In this document: piece after piece, positions 45,758 through 58,069 of the stretch | How positions within the stretch are numbered: position 1 is the first letter of the stretch | Layout: every line of letters starts with the position of its first letter | Assembly: GCA_032164245.1 (NCBI GenBank) | Contig: JAVMKO010000002.1 | Span: 176,272,920 to 176,336,919, forward strand | DNA: 64,000 bases | Reading direction: 5' to 3' | Source of the DNA: Sternotherus odoratus | Taxonomy: Eukaryota > Chordata > Testudines > Kinosternidae | Position numbers and translations under genes: made by a program | The notes under the pieces: model-generated | The model's database searches: none | The model's input: the letters and a program-made list of their open reading frames with translations, nothing else | What the model was told of the DNA's origin: nothing

Positions 45758-46625
45758 CTGAAGTCACTTCGCTGGCCTGTGCCTCCATGTTCATATCCAT
45801 AAATTGGAAAGAACGAGACTTTGTAAACTGATTTTCAGATCTACTGATGAAAAGCACTTTGTCAGAACTAGGAATTATCTTCTCGGATACACTCCCCTTT
45901 ATGGACCTAAGCCAAAACTTTGAACAAAGATGAGAAATTTGGAATCAGGTTACAATCCAGGACTTTGGATTTGGATGCAAATTTCACAGCTGAGCCCTAT
46001 CTTTGTCTTTCCAGAAGAAAGTTCTAGATGCAGACACTACTGATTGAGAATGTTTATTTAAAAAGACCACACACCCAAAAATCCTATTTGCGCTTAGAAA
46101 TCTTGCAAAAATAGGTGTAGTGCACATAAATAAGCACTTATACGTTCTAAAAAGAGTGCACAAATATTCTTCACACAAGTGACTTGTTAATGCAAAACTA
46201 CATAGAAGTGGAAACCTATGAGGAGCCTTTAATAACGTAGATCTTAAGATTACATTTTTAAGTTGTCCTATCATTTGGAAAAACAGATGGAAAACTGCAA
46301 AATCCCAGCCCTGCCATTTTAAAAAAACAAACAAACCCAAATTTCCATAATTTTAAAGAAAACCTCAGAAATTAACCATTTAAAATATATGTATAGCAAT
46401 CCACACAATTTAAAAATAAGTAAATAACACATACAAAAAGAGGAAGAGAACAAGATTGGGGCCCTGACGGATGTGACAAACGTGAAGGAGTCAGGCTTGT
46501 GGGAGAAGTAAAGAACAGGACTCCTCTGCTACCCTAACTCAAGGGAGGCAATACTTGGTGGAAATGGAGGAAACAGGTGTGTGGCCCTGACTGGAAAAAG
46601 GAGGCAGGAAAGAGTGGGTCTAGGC

Positions 46626-46813
46626 CAGCGGTATTCAAAGTTTTTTGGCCTACAGGGTATGTCCTCTGAAATTCTGTCGAACAGAAAGCTGCTGCTTTCT
46701 GCGGCGGCATTTCGGCGGTACAAAAATAGACCGCTGCCGAGTTCGGCGGTCTCCCGGGCGGGATTGGCAGCAGCACCGGGGTCTCGCGCACCCCTCCAAT
46801 TTGAAGACCACTG
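46626..46813. mobile_element. hAT-type MITE, 188 bp
   Basis: Perfect 8-bp duplications GTCTAGGC at 46618-46625 and 46814-46821. Ends CAGCGGTATTCAAAG and, inverted, CAGTGGTCTTCAAA. The interior has CTGCGGCGGCATTTCGGCGG and a partial complement. No coding capacity. Confidence 0.9.
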
Positions 46814-46821
46814 GTCTAGGC

Positions 46822-49800
46822 AGTCACTAAGATGAAGGCAGACAGGAGTGAAGAGGAAAGCCACAGTGGGAAGTGGTGTCTGGGAGTGACAGAGAGATAA
46901 GAGTGGTAAGGAGGCTCCAAAGCCATCTGGGGGCTATTTTTGCTTCCTGCTCTCTGTAAGACCTGACTTTTTCCCCACAGGTGTAGCTGCAAGTATTTGA
47001 CTTCTGTCATCTTTACAAGAATACCAGCTTTACGGAAACTGAACACACCACACACTATGGTAAATGTGGTACTTCATCTAAGGTTGGATTCCTGACTCAG
47101 CCTTCTTATAACTATTTCAGCATTCTGGAGGTAAAAAGTAAAACATGGAAATCTCATGAATAAAATTATTTTTTTACAAGATTTCTGGTACCTTCTCAGG
47201 CTGTATATATAGCGCAAGGATCTCCCTCAGTATTTCAATGTTTTCCATACCCGAAAGAAGATATGCAGAGATGCACAAAAGTGAACACTACTAGAAACTA
47301 ATGTATCCCCATATTTTACATTCAATTAAAACTAGAAGAAAATATATATTTAAGATGCATATACAAGGCTCTACATGCACTGACACATAAATAACATTGC
47401 CACATAATTCCAGCAGCATTAAAAATTTCAAATAAGAATCCGGCCAGCCAACCATCTACAAAAGCCTCTTGTCCACCCATTTATGGTTATAGGAAGTTTA
47501 TATCCTCAATGATCTCCAAAACCATGTCAAACCAGTATGAGTGGGTTATTTTATCTGAATCACTTTATCCCTGATCATAAGCATAAAGCCTTTTAATTTT
47601 GTTTCTGCTCAGTTAATTTATTTTTGGTATTATAAATGTTTTAATAATGAGCACCATTTTTTTTAAATAAAAATATTTGGCCCTCATTCTGTGCCGAAAG
47701 TATAGTGTATGGACTAAATTCACCCATAGGCCATGTGCTCTGATAATATACATGGCCTGATTCTACTTTTACTTCATTGCTTTCAAACTCCACTGGTTTC
47801 AAAATTTCCTGTGGTACAAACGGGAGAAGTCTCAAGCCCCATTGTATGAAGGAAATGCTGGGAACTCTTTGTTCAGTGTACTGCCATACATATGAACACA
47901 CAAAGGACCAGATTCATAGTTGCCTTAATGGAGGCATAAGCCCCCTAGCAAAGATTCTCTTCTGTCCTGTGCAGAAGACTGCTGTGCCAGAACTACATCT
48001 CCTCAGTAGGAGCTCTCTGCTCAGAGGGCATTCTGAAGAGAGATAAGTGTGGTCAACACATTTTTACAGCTCAACAATCCTGTGCCCTGGCCAAGGGCCA
48101 TATAGGCCACCGCAACTGAAGCACAAACCCAGCCAGCCTTTAGGGCTGCCATCCTCTGTACACAATTGTTTTCTGTGAATAATAAAGGGCTGTCTTTTTT
48201 TTTTTAATTATTAACATGGATGTTTCACCTTAGAAATATCAGAGATGTCAATTCTGGTCTTACCTTGTTTTGTTGGAGGACTTTTTGTGGATTTCAGAGA
48301 TGTATATTGTTAGTTCTCATGCCCTACTTCTAGTGGGATTTGAATCCTTGACAGATTTTCTTTCTCCAAAGTATTAGTCATTGGAGTTTAAGAGATTAAT
48401 AAAAACAAAACCACACACAATTCGACCCCGCCCCCGCCCCACATAGAGAATTTTAAACAGTCTAACTCAAAATCCCTTCTCCTCTCAAGAGCTTAACTTT
48501 CACCTCCTTGGCTTTTGTGATGTCATCACTACCTAGTTCTTCAGTCGTCATAGTCTTCCAGGCCACAAGACCTGATTTTTTCCTAATATAAATAAAAAAC
48601 ATGGGGGGGGGGGGGGAAGACCCCTAAGAAAAAAAAACGGAAAGCTTTCCAAACCTTTTCTATATTATTATGAATCAAGAAAGAACAAAAGCCCACTCCC
48701 CCTTTTTTTTTCTCACTTGTAACCACCAGCAAGTATCAGTTGTTGAGTAGAGTGGATGTTTAACTGAAGTTAGAACAAAATTGTACTGGAAATTGTGGGA
48801 AGAGTTTAAAATGTTCACTAAAGACCAGGATTGTCTATTACAAGTGAATCCTCAGGTTTCACTATATTTAATATGAAGGGAAAATAAAACACTACCAGAG
48901 GGAGTTAATTGATTTGGGGGGAGAGGGGGAATCTATACTTGCTGATCTAGGAAAAAGTAGTGGATAAAAAAAATTGAAAAATAGTGCTGTTTTCGCACAT
49001 ACTATATTACAGACTGCAAAATAAAGCGTAGTCTCCAATTTCTCAACTCTCCAACTGATGTTGGACCGAAGGAGGCAGAGTACATTTCAGAAATAATCAT
49101 ATTTATTATTATTTATTATGTTGCATGGTAAAGATGGGTGAACTTGTTTGAACTTTGATCTCAAACAAATGTAATGTGTTTGACTCTATTAAACATTAGT
49201 AGATGCATATTCCACTTAAAAAAAGAGTTGGGGTTGAAGTGAACCAGTGAGAGCAGTATTGCCGACTCTAAACATTAACCCCCCCCCCAACAAAAATAAC
49301 GAGATTAGCTTAAAAATCAAGACGTTTTAAAATTAATATATTTGGAGTTCTTTTTGTTTGCCTTTTGTTTTTTGAGCCTTGAAGGTGCATTTGGGTCACA
49401 TTTTCATACTTTTCTGTAACACCATAGGGACAAGAAACTTACTTTTTATGTAAATGAATCTGAGTTTCTCACATAATCAGGCTTCTCAAAAAGGTGGGAC
49501 TTTAGTAAATTCTCACATATCACAAAACTTTCATTAAAATCACAAGAATTGGCAACCATTAGAGAACCTGAAAAGGAACAAACTAGAGAAGAAGGAACAA
49601 TATATTTTTTAAAAAATATTTTAAAATATATGCACACACATACACACATTTTTACCAATCTAGTGTTTGGGGGAGGGGGAAAGCGACTGGTTTTTCAAAA
49701 TAACTGGTCACTTTTGAAAACATAGGCCTTTGTATTGCATAAAACTAGGTTGCTTCTGATACCTAGTTACCTTAGAGAAGAAAACAGTGCTAGAGTCAAC

Positions 49801-49874
49801 GAAGGAAGTCACCTAACTCGACTGGCTCTGAGAATTAAGATTCAGAAAACATAATTCATCGTGATTTGGTTTGG
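46822..49874. other. Intron, nothing recognised
   Basis: About 3 kb, AT-rich, with G and C homopolymer runs at about 48603-48615 and 49279-49287. No exon, RNA gene or transposon end was recognised. Confidence 0.6.
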
Positions 49875-49973
49875 GGGCCAAATTGTGTTATGTATGCTGG
49901 TGTAAATCTAGATTAATTCCATTGAAGCCAATTTGGATTTACACTAGGAGAAGGAAGTGCAGAATTTGGCCTT
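49875..49973. mobile_element. Short TIR element (GGGCCAAATT type)
   Basis: GGGCCAAATTGTG on the left pairs with GCAGAATTTGGCC on the right. The interior GGTGTAAATCTAG and GGATTTACACTAGG is an imperfect palindrome. It is related to the element at 37187-37285. Confidence 0.65.
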
Positions 49974-51966
49974 TACCAGCTACTCTTCAAAACAAAACCC
50001 AAAAAATTAAAGAGTATTTCTAAAGCCCAAACAAAGTTAGAGGGAAAATGTAAAAGAAATGCTGCCATAAGTCAAAAACCACAATTTTAACTGCATATAG
50101 TAAAAGTGAAAAGAACCTTAAAAACCAGTCAAAGCAAAATGTTAATTCTAATTGTCCTATTTAGTTGTCCTTGATTTGTGACAGGTTTGTTATTATGCAG
50201 ATTTCCTACATGCCATTTTCTATGGGGGTGTTTATCAAGTGAAGTTATGCAGATGATTTCCCCTCACATCTCAAGTCTTTATTCCTAATTAAGTTGGCCC
50301 TGTGTTCACTCAGGGTAATGTTACAGTTGTCCCCAAGAATTCTTGATTTGGGACCACTGACAAACTAAATCAAATAGTTTATGCAGAATTTTTTTTTTTA
50401 AATCATAAAAAGTAAATCCTGAGATGCTGAAAAACAGGGTTTTCCTTGCTTATTCCTGCCAACAGATGTTTACCTGTTTATTAGCATTGTTCTGTTACAT
50501 TTCTTAACCCCTTTCTGATTTTCCTGTTCTGTCTTTTGGATTTAGCTGTTCAATAATTTCTCCCGGACTATATGTTTCCTAATAAAAATGTATCTGTATA
50601 ACTATTGACACGTTGCAGTACATGAGCTGAAACCAGAGATCTAAACAGTGATGGCTAGATTGGGCATTATTGTATTCTATGATATTTGTATTGCACTTGC
50701 ATGTTCTGCCTGTGAAAGTGCAGAAGTGGTTTATTGGTACCGGCAGACCCTGCTGGCTAATGCCTCACAGTGGACTGAAGAGTATCTAGTGCTGAGTATC
50801 CTGAGAAGCCACCATGCCCATATCTGAAGTCTTGAGTGCTGGGACAGATAGCCAAGCAGGTTAAGGAATCACTGTGGATAGTGTGATGGGATCAGTATTG
50901 TTTGTTTGGGAACTCGGTTATTCTGCAACTGATCATGCAGCTCTGCCCTGGCTATAGCCATGAGGACTCCAATCCCAAGATCACATACATTGGTAGCTGA
51001 CTCTTCAGTTTTATGTCATATCTGTTTTCCATGGACTTGTGAAGCTAATGTCGATGCCATTGGGAAATGCCCCTTAGAAAGTTATCACCTGTCAGATGGT
51101 TTTGTGTGTATGTGGTGTACAGGTCCATTGAGAATCTAAAGGAGTGGACAAGGAGGCCTCTGGGACCCAAACCACGCTGAGTTATTTTTAATGACAATGG
51201 TGGGAAGTGGGTGCAAAGGAAACAACCTGAAGGAAATAACTGGGCACAGTGACTACCTCCTTCCCTCTGGTTATGGAAAGGGAGAAAGCACCACTGAATG
51301 CCAGGATGCAGACAAGGAGAGAGGCAGGTGAATTTTGTTCTTAATAAAAGGAGCTGCTGTGCTCCAAAGAAAGATGGTAGAGAGATGCAGGGGAAATGTT
51401 TACTTGAGTGAATGGTTCAAAGCCCTGGTGCTTCTTTGCAGGGCAGGGGAGGATTCAGATCGGAGTCCATTTTTGTTTGTTTTGTGTCTAAACTTATATA
51501 ACAGATATAAGAGTTAAAACAATGAGATGGAACTGAGGAGCAAGGGCAGTGGCAGAAGAATAGTTAGATTGTTTGTTTGCTTAGTATGGGTGTATCTGCA
51601 ATATTCACAAATAATGTAGGTCCCATTGCTGAGAATGTGAATTCAACCACTGTCTGTCTCATGTGACTTGGAAATCATCTTTTAACCCCATGTTAATGTG
51701 CATGGTTACAGAAACAGAAGTACTTGTTGTTTTATTTTCAACTATTAGTGTGAAACATTTGATTTCCTGAATAGATACTGTATTCAAGGGCTTTTCTTTT
51801 TCTTTTTTTTTTAAATCAGCCTGTTCCTTCTGTAACCATCTACCTGAAAAGTCAGTGCACATTAAATAAATGTCATTGCACATCCAGGCATGGATTTTTG
51901 GCCTCCACATACTATGTAAAGTGTTCTGAAGAACAACCCCCTCTGCCTTCAACAAGTGCTACAAAA
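49974..51966. other. Intron, nothing recognised
   Basis: About 2 kb. The ORFs at 51335-51517 (plus) and 51659-51955 (minus) have no recognisable homology. No repeat ends seen. Confidence 0.55.
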
Positions 51967-52011
51967 ACATAGACATTGAATAGCCTTTAAACATAGACAT
52001 TGAATAGCCTT
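51966..52011. repeat. 24-bp tandem duplication at the insertion target
   Basis: ACATAGACATTGAATAGCCT is present twice with a period of 24 bases. The second copy contains the target-site sequence duplicated by retroelement copy D, so ATTGAATAGCCTT now occurs three times (51975, 51999, 52130). Confidence 0.85.
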
Positions 52012-52129
52012 AATTATCAGAGAGGTATCCACAAAAACAACGAGGAGTCCGGTGGCACCTTAAAGACTAACGGATTTATTTGGGCATAAGCTTTCATGGG
52101 TAAAAAAACACTTCTTCAGATGCAATTTA
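52012..52129 (-). mobile_element. Hammerhead-core retroelement, copy D, no inverted arm
   Basis: The 118-bp copy is flanked by perfect 13-bp duplications ATTGAATAGCCTT (51999-52011 and 52130-52142). On minus: CTGAAGA (52119-52113), an extra A, a stem II region with a U-rich loop (weakened pairing), GAAA (52095-52092), GCTTATGC. The 3' portion carries the conserved GTTAGTCTTTAAGGTGCCAC and CGGACTCCTCGTTGTTTTTG. It is a subfamily variant (CCCAAATAAATCC in place of TTCAATACTTT). It lacks the inverted 5' arm of copies B and E. Confidence 0.85.
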
Positions 52130-52142
52130 ATTGAATAGCCTT

Positions 52143-55065
52143 GTTCATTGCAACATGATACTTTCTGAATCTGAGGCTGGCTTTTTTCAAAGCCCCTGTT
52201 CTGATATAGCATAGCTATATAACATGATAAAGACCCAGTTTATTTGAAGTCTGCTAAAAAGAGATGGTAATTAAACTACCACAAACATAATGACACTGTG
52301 ACAATTAATAGTCAAACAGAATCAGCTGAGAAAGCAGAGCTGATTCCATGCTGACGGGAGCTCCCACCTATTGCTGACCACAATAACCTTTTGGGGAAAA
52401 GTCACTTCCATCAGTCAGGCCACTACAGGGCACTGGCCGCAAGGCAGCAAAACAGTACTTGGAATAATTCTTTGCAGATGCCAGGAACCGGAAGTTTCAG
52501 GAGGAAAAATGAAAGCCATTCACTCTTCCAATGACACAGGCCTTTGATACCACAAAGTCATTTGGGCAGAGAGCGCCAAGGTCAGGAAGGCACGTAAAGA
52601 TTGGTGATTAGAGAAATACTATATCAGCAAAGTGTGGCAAGCTATTAAAAGAAACTGTAGCTTTTATGATTGTGTTGCTGAAGCTTCCCTGGGGCTATTT
52701 GCATTAGATATTGAGTTAAGCATAACTTATTTAGTCCCAGCATTCCAGAAAACATTTTGATGTCAGCTACTGCAGGAAAGTAAACACGAAGCGAAGGAGG
52801 AAACAGTACTGATCCCAAACAGATAAAAATATTGTAATTTAATTTTATGAATCCATGCATTTCAGAGCATTAAGAATGAGGAATTTTTAAAAGGCTCTTT
52901 TCACTTTTTTTTTTTTTAAAGATGGGGGAATGAGGGCAAGCTTTTAGTCTTTTTGTTGGGTGGGGAAGAAGAAGAGAGAAACTAAGTCATGATTTATCAA
53001 ACAAACAAGTATCTGCCAATACATTAATGCATTTACTCTTTTGAAGGATTTTATGCAATGCTATAGCTCTCTTCTAATTTTATATACTTGCATATACATA
53101 GGTTTTTTAAAATTTCTTTGTCCAGGCTCTTCTGGATATCTGCTGATGGGGACTTTCAGCAAGTAAAAAGAACCTGGCAACCACTGATTGAACACTACAC
53201 AGTACTTAGAGAATAAGAAGTAGTCCCTTACAATGTTGTACACAAAATCTGGTTGCATTCAACGCACAGTGTAGGGGTTCTATCTCCATCCCATCTGCTT
53301 CATGCTGATGCTCCCAGCTGTGCCACTCTTGCTGCCACCGTGTTTTCTGCTGTTGATGCCACTGCGACTCCTCAGATGGTGGTATTAAAATTCTGGATTG
53401 TTGGTCATTAAATCGAGATTTACTCCTAAAGCCAAAAGACTGAACTCTCGGGAAAGGTGGTTATCCCACAGATTGCCAGCTCCTATACTGCACCAGAGTT
53501 GGTTTGTTTTAAGGAGGAAGCCAATAAAACAAACAAGGAATTTTGTATAGGGATTATCTATTGAATCAGTATTCTAGGATACCACAACAGGGATATAGGG
53601 GAACCACAGACTTCAATGGATGGTCAGATTTTTCTTGGTTTGACCACAATAACAATATACACAAGGGGGGGAAGCTGGAACCCCAAAAGCCACACATACC
53701 TTATGGTGAAGAATAGTCTCTCTCTAATACATTGGAGACACTATTCAAGAGCAGTTTATTTTAACCTAAAGACTGACCTTGCAGTGTTGACAAAGCTTTA
53801 CTTACTGGCTATAGAATTGTTATGGCCACAAGTTAAAGGATCCTGAAAGTATCTTGTTCACCTCACTTTTGTGCAAGATTGCTGGTAGTTTTGTGTTTCA
53901 TACACTGGTGTTGCCTGCACCCGGGTGCCTCCCTTCTCTGCCTGTCTGTGAATTTACACACCTTCCCCAGACTCATTTGCTGTAAGCAGAAGTACAGGGT
54001 ACAGAATATTAATTTTGTTTGAAGGGCAAATTACAGTCTGCTCTTGAGAAATGCTGAGCTCCTGCATTCTCATTCACCTCAATGGAAGATGAACTATTTC
54101 AGTACTTTGTATGGAGTGCTCAGTACTTGGCATGATCAGTATAGTGCTTTGGGGGAAATTCTTCTATTGTAACAGTGACCTCTTTTGAATCACTACAATC
54201 CTCATTCAGGACTGGAAAAGAATCTTCTAAGAAGAGGACATGTACTTTGCTGGGGGTTGTTGTTTGGGAGATGTTTCAATTTTTTGTGTCTAGTGTGTCC
54301 TAACTACTTATGCAATTCCTCTCCAGTGAAAATATGATTAATAGGAATATCCTGTCTATTAGTTCTCCCAGACAGAGGGTTGTATTCCACTTAGAAATGC
54401 AAATGCTTTGACTCCTGGCTATCAATATCTCCATACAAGATTTAGTCAGCATATTCATTCCTAATTCCCCCACTGCCTGGAAAGATACTGATTAATATAA
54501 GGGCACCAATGAGAAATGTTTTGAAACTATTTTATCCAATTTTTGATATTGTAGCTAGATTAGAAGAACCTCAATGTTACTCATCAGGAATGGAAATTGT
54601 TTGTAATTCTGAACAAAATTTTATGGCTGTTCTTTTAAAAATTTACAACTGAACATTGACTTGAAAGCTTTGAAACTTTACCATGCAAAAGAAAAATGCT
54701 GCTTTTAACCATTTTAATTTAAAAGAAACAAGCACAAAACCATGTTCCTTACCTTGCCAGATCTTTTTTTAAACTTTCCCTTTATTTTTTAGTAGTTTAC
54801 ATTTAACACAATACTGTATTGTATTTGCTTGTTTTGTTTTGTCTCTGCTGCTACTTGATTGCATACTTCTGGTTCCAAATAAGGTGTATGGTTAACTGGT
54901 CAGTTCGTAACTCTGGTGTTCTATTGTATGCTCTTGACATATTAAGTTACAAATATATAATAATGTCTTGATTGTAAGTCCTTCACCTTTAAAATACATT
55001 GTGGTGTACTTAATCACTAATAAAAAGAAAATGAGAAAACTGGAAAACTATAGAGTTTAAGTCCA
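52143..55065. other. Intron, one short open frame
   Basis: About 2.9 kb, AT-rich. A stop-to-stop minus frame at 53206-53460 is unusually rich in W, Q and H (see findings). No other exon-like or repeat structure was recognised. Confidence 0.5.
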
Positions 55066-55078
55066 TTACTTTCAGAAA

Positions 55079-55294
55079 TAACAAAGTCCTGTGGCACCTT
55101 AAAGACTAACTATAAAGTTTTGAAGCATGAGCTTTCGTGGGCTAATACCCACTTCGTCGGATGCAGGCGCCTGCATCCGACGAAGTGGGTATTAGCCCAC
55201 GAAAGCTCATGCTTCAAAACTTTATAGTTAGTCTTTAAGGTGCCACAGGACTTTGTTACCTCTGCTATTCCAGACTAACACGGCTACCTCCCTG
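55079..55294 (+). mobile_element. Hammerhead-core retroelement, copy E, perfect palindrome
   Basis: The 216-bp insertion is bounded by perfect 13-bp duplications TTACTTTCAGAAA (55066-55078 and 55295-55307). Positions 55079-55168 and 55169-55258 are exact reverse complements, 90 bp per arm with no spacer. The right arm continues into the single 3' tail ATTCCAGACTAACACGGCTA. On plus the core is CCGACGA (55177-55183, U4 changed to C), extra A, GTGGG (55185-55189), CCCAC (55196-55200), GAAA (55201-55204), GCTCATGC. Perfect arms and target copies mean a young insertion or recent arm conversion. Confidence 0.92.
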
Positions 55295-55307
55295 TTACTT
55301 TCAGAAA

Positions 55308-58035
55308 GTGCAGCTAGTGGGTTTTTTGACCCGGTGGAGGCATATTTAAAATTCTTTATCTTGGAGAATATAGGTAAATTTCAGTTTTTTGGTTTTGAGC
55401 AAGGGAGATCAGCAGGTGGGTGGCTTAACAAAGAGAAAGCAGGAACATGCTACAATCTGGAGCTAGAGTGAATTACTTTTGCTAAGTTTGGATGACAGCT
55501 GAAGGATTTTCCAAGAGGTTGACAGGACATAATTAAGTGAAGTTCTGTTATGTTAGAATTAATAATGTTAAAGTGCATTTTGGTTTTTTAGGAGTTTGTT
55601 CATTTTATAGAAATCTGTTTTAGGATAATATGGTCCCAGTTCTCCATTGTATGTCACCTGTCTTGGTTCCCTGATGCTCATTGGGCTGCTTTAACTCACA
55701 CTGTGGCTGCAATTGTGCTTTGTGGGTTGTCCTGCTGAGAATAGCAGTGTGCAGCTTTTCTCTTCCTCAATATGCTCCAGGTTTGTCCCTTACTCTGGAG
55801 GTCAAGAAGGGGCTGGCAGAGAACCATCCTGGGGAGATTCACTATGCTGGTGATATTTGCCAGGGCCCAAAACTGCGGTGTATTTTAGTTTTATTTAACT
55901 GTTCAAGTTTTTTTACTGCCATTAATTCATTATAATATATTATAATTAATTTATTATAATACAGTAATGTGTATGACTTTCAAATGGTGTCTTCATCTCT
56001 GCTCTTATTTTGCTAGGCCCCTTACACTCTCCTCTTTTTGTCTTTCATTCCTATTGTAGACTTAGCCTAGGCTACACATTCTGGGAGAAGCTAGACTGTA
56101 TCAAGCTGCTGCCTGTGGGCACCTGTATGGAAAGTACCATAAAGTGTCTAATTCAATATTTGATGGCTGTTCTTCATGCCACTTTTTCCCCCTTTTATAA
56201 AAGACTAACTACAGCTTAAGTGAAGGAAAAATATGTAGCAAAGTTGTAAAAGCAAAGGAAAAATAGTAATGTATTTCATGTTAATATTCTTTAAATAGGA
56301 AATAAATTCTCCTTTACTGTTGAAAGATAAAATACCTTTGCCTTTGAAGATAAAATACCATTTGCAAAAACTGTAAGGCCCTCTCTAATGTAGCTTTCAT
56401 TATCTCCTGTGTTCCCCTCTCTCTGAAAACCAAATGACTGATGTCAAGATCAAGGGAGCCAATCAAAGTAGATACACTCCAGGTCCTGGCCAGGAAATAA
56501 ATCACTCTTGCCCCCTATCCAAGGTAGATACTAACTAAAGTAGAGAGTTTACGTGTTCACTACCCTGATGGGGGAGGCCAAGTTTCCCAATCAGTCACCA
56601 ATCCGGGTGCTTAGTATCACTTATCAAATAGGCTAATCAAAGTTTGAGATAAACCAGCTCTTGACCACTTCTTGCCCTCTGAACGCGCCAGGGCCACCTC
56701 CTACCCTTAGACTTTTATCTCATTAAAGTTAAAGAGGGAAAATTAATCCATGGAAGAAAATGAGATAACAGCCACTGTAGCAGACCATCCTACAGACTGT
56801 TTGGCTTTCATCTATTGCTACCTGACAATTAACTCTTCAGCTGCACAGGAACCCTCCTTCATTAGAGATGGATCTGTCCCTTAATGCAGCCATTCTTTTG
56901 TTTGTCTTTAATTCTGTTTCAGCTGTTTCATTTATTGCTCCACCCTGTAGTTCTTCGGACTTCTAATGGGTGCAGGTGAATAAAAAGGTCATCATTTATT
57001 CTGTGTTTCTCAAGCTTGACTTCGTGCTGTTTTCACTTACAAAATACAAAAGTGAAAACTGCAATTTATTACTGCACTAGCAATTCAAGATGTTTTGCTT
57101 GGATTCTGTGCTTGCAATTGGTTACCAACTTTCCAGCCTCTCTTGATTTTTTTTGGCTACTAGTTTATGGCCCTTAATTTCATTTATCTCAATCTGCATT
57201 TAAAAAACAATTTAACACTTTGATTTTGTTTGGAAAAAATAGTGGTATGTTCTCTTTGCTAATGCACTGCAAATTTTGTACTGTGTGATTGGTTGCTTTG
57301 TGGTTTTTTTTTTTTAAATCTCTCAAATCAAAAGACTCTTCCCCATCATCACTTTAATTTCCCATCTGCTAAAGTTTTTAGCACAGTAAATATCAGAAGT
57401 GGGTTCACTCCAGTAACACAGCAGCAGTCGGTTGCACTGCCAATGGACAGATCTGCATTTTATAGAGGACTTGGGAGTCCCACGGATTGTATTGCTTCTC
57501 TTGGAAAAGAGTGAAGGCCATGCTGCTCTTACAGCAACACCTGCTGGACACTACACGCTGGTGTCCTGAGACTAGCTTCAGAGGGGGCTTTCTCAGTGGT
57601 AGTTTAGTTTATATGAAGCTGAAACGACAAGGGAGGAGTATTTAACTTTCAATCACATTTCCAACGTCTTTAACAGGGAACAATAGATTATAAAATCTAT
57701 GGGGCAGGACAGGCCAAATTCAGAAATCATGCAAAATTCCATCTTACATTCAGACTCCCTTCTGCCCACTGTACTCTATGATAAACTATCTAAGTGGGGT
57801 CATTTATAGGCTGGAGGACGCAAAGTATGAGTTCAAGTAGCCCCCTCCTTACACCCACTTAAACTCCTGATCACAAAGAGAAAAATGGTCTAATTTATAC
57901 CACCTTTTGCATTACTTCTGAAATTGGGCACTGTCATTTGTTTTTTTAACCTGTAGAAACCACACCCATCTATAGCATAGTAGCCAGTGATAGCCATTAA
58001 ATTCCCAACAAATCTGTCTTTAATATTGCTTGGCC
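55308..58035. other. Intron, nothing recognised
   Basis: About 2.7 kb, AT-rich, with a TTATAATATA-rich stretch at 55925-55965. No gene or transposon ends recognised. Confidence 0.55.
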
Positions 58036-58037
58036 TT

Positions 58038-58068
<31 letters not shown>

Positions 58069-58069
58069 G
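58036..58069. repeat. Compound (TG)n(TA)n microsatellite
   Basis: A run of GT/TG dinucleotides passes into TA dinucleotides, ending at ATATGC. It is a simple repeat that is likely to be length-polymorphic. Confidence 0.95.

Noticed and set aside
58036..58069. TG/TA run considered as a promoter or Z-DNA regulatory site
   Set aside because: A simple microsatellite; no adjacent promoter elements.
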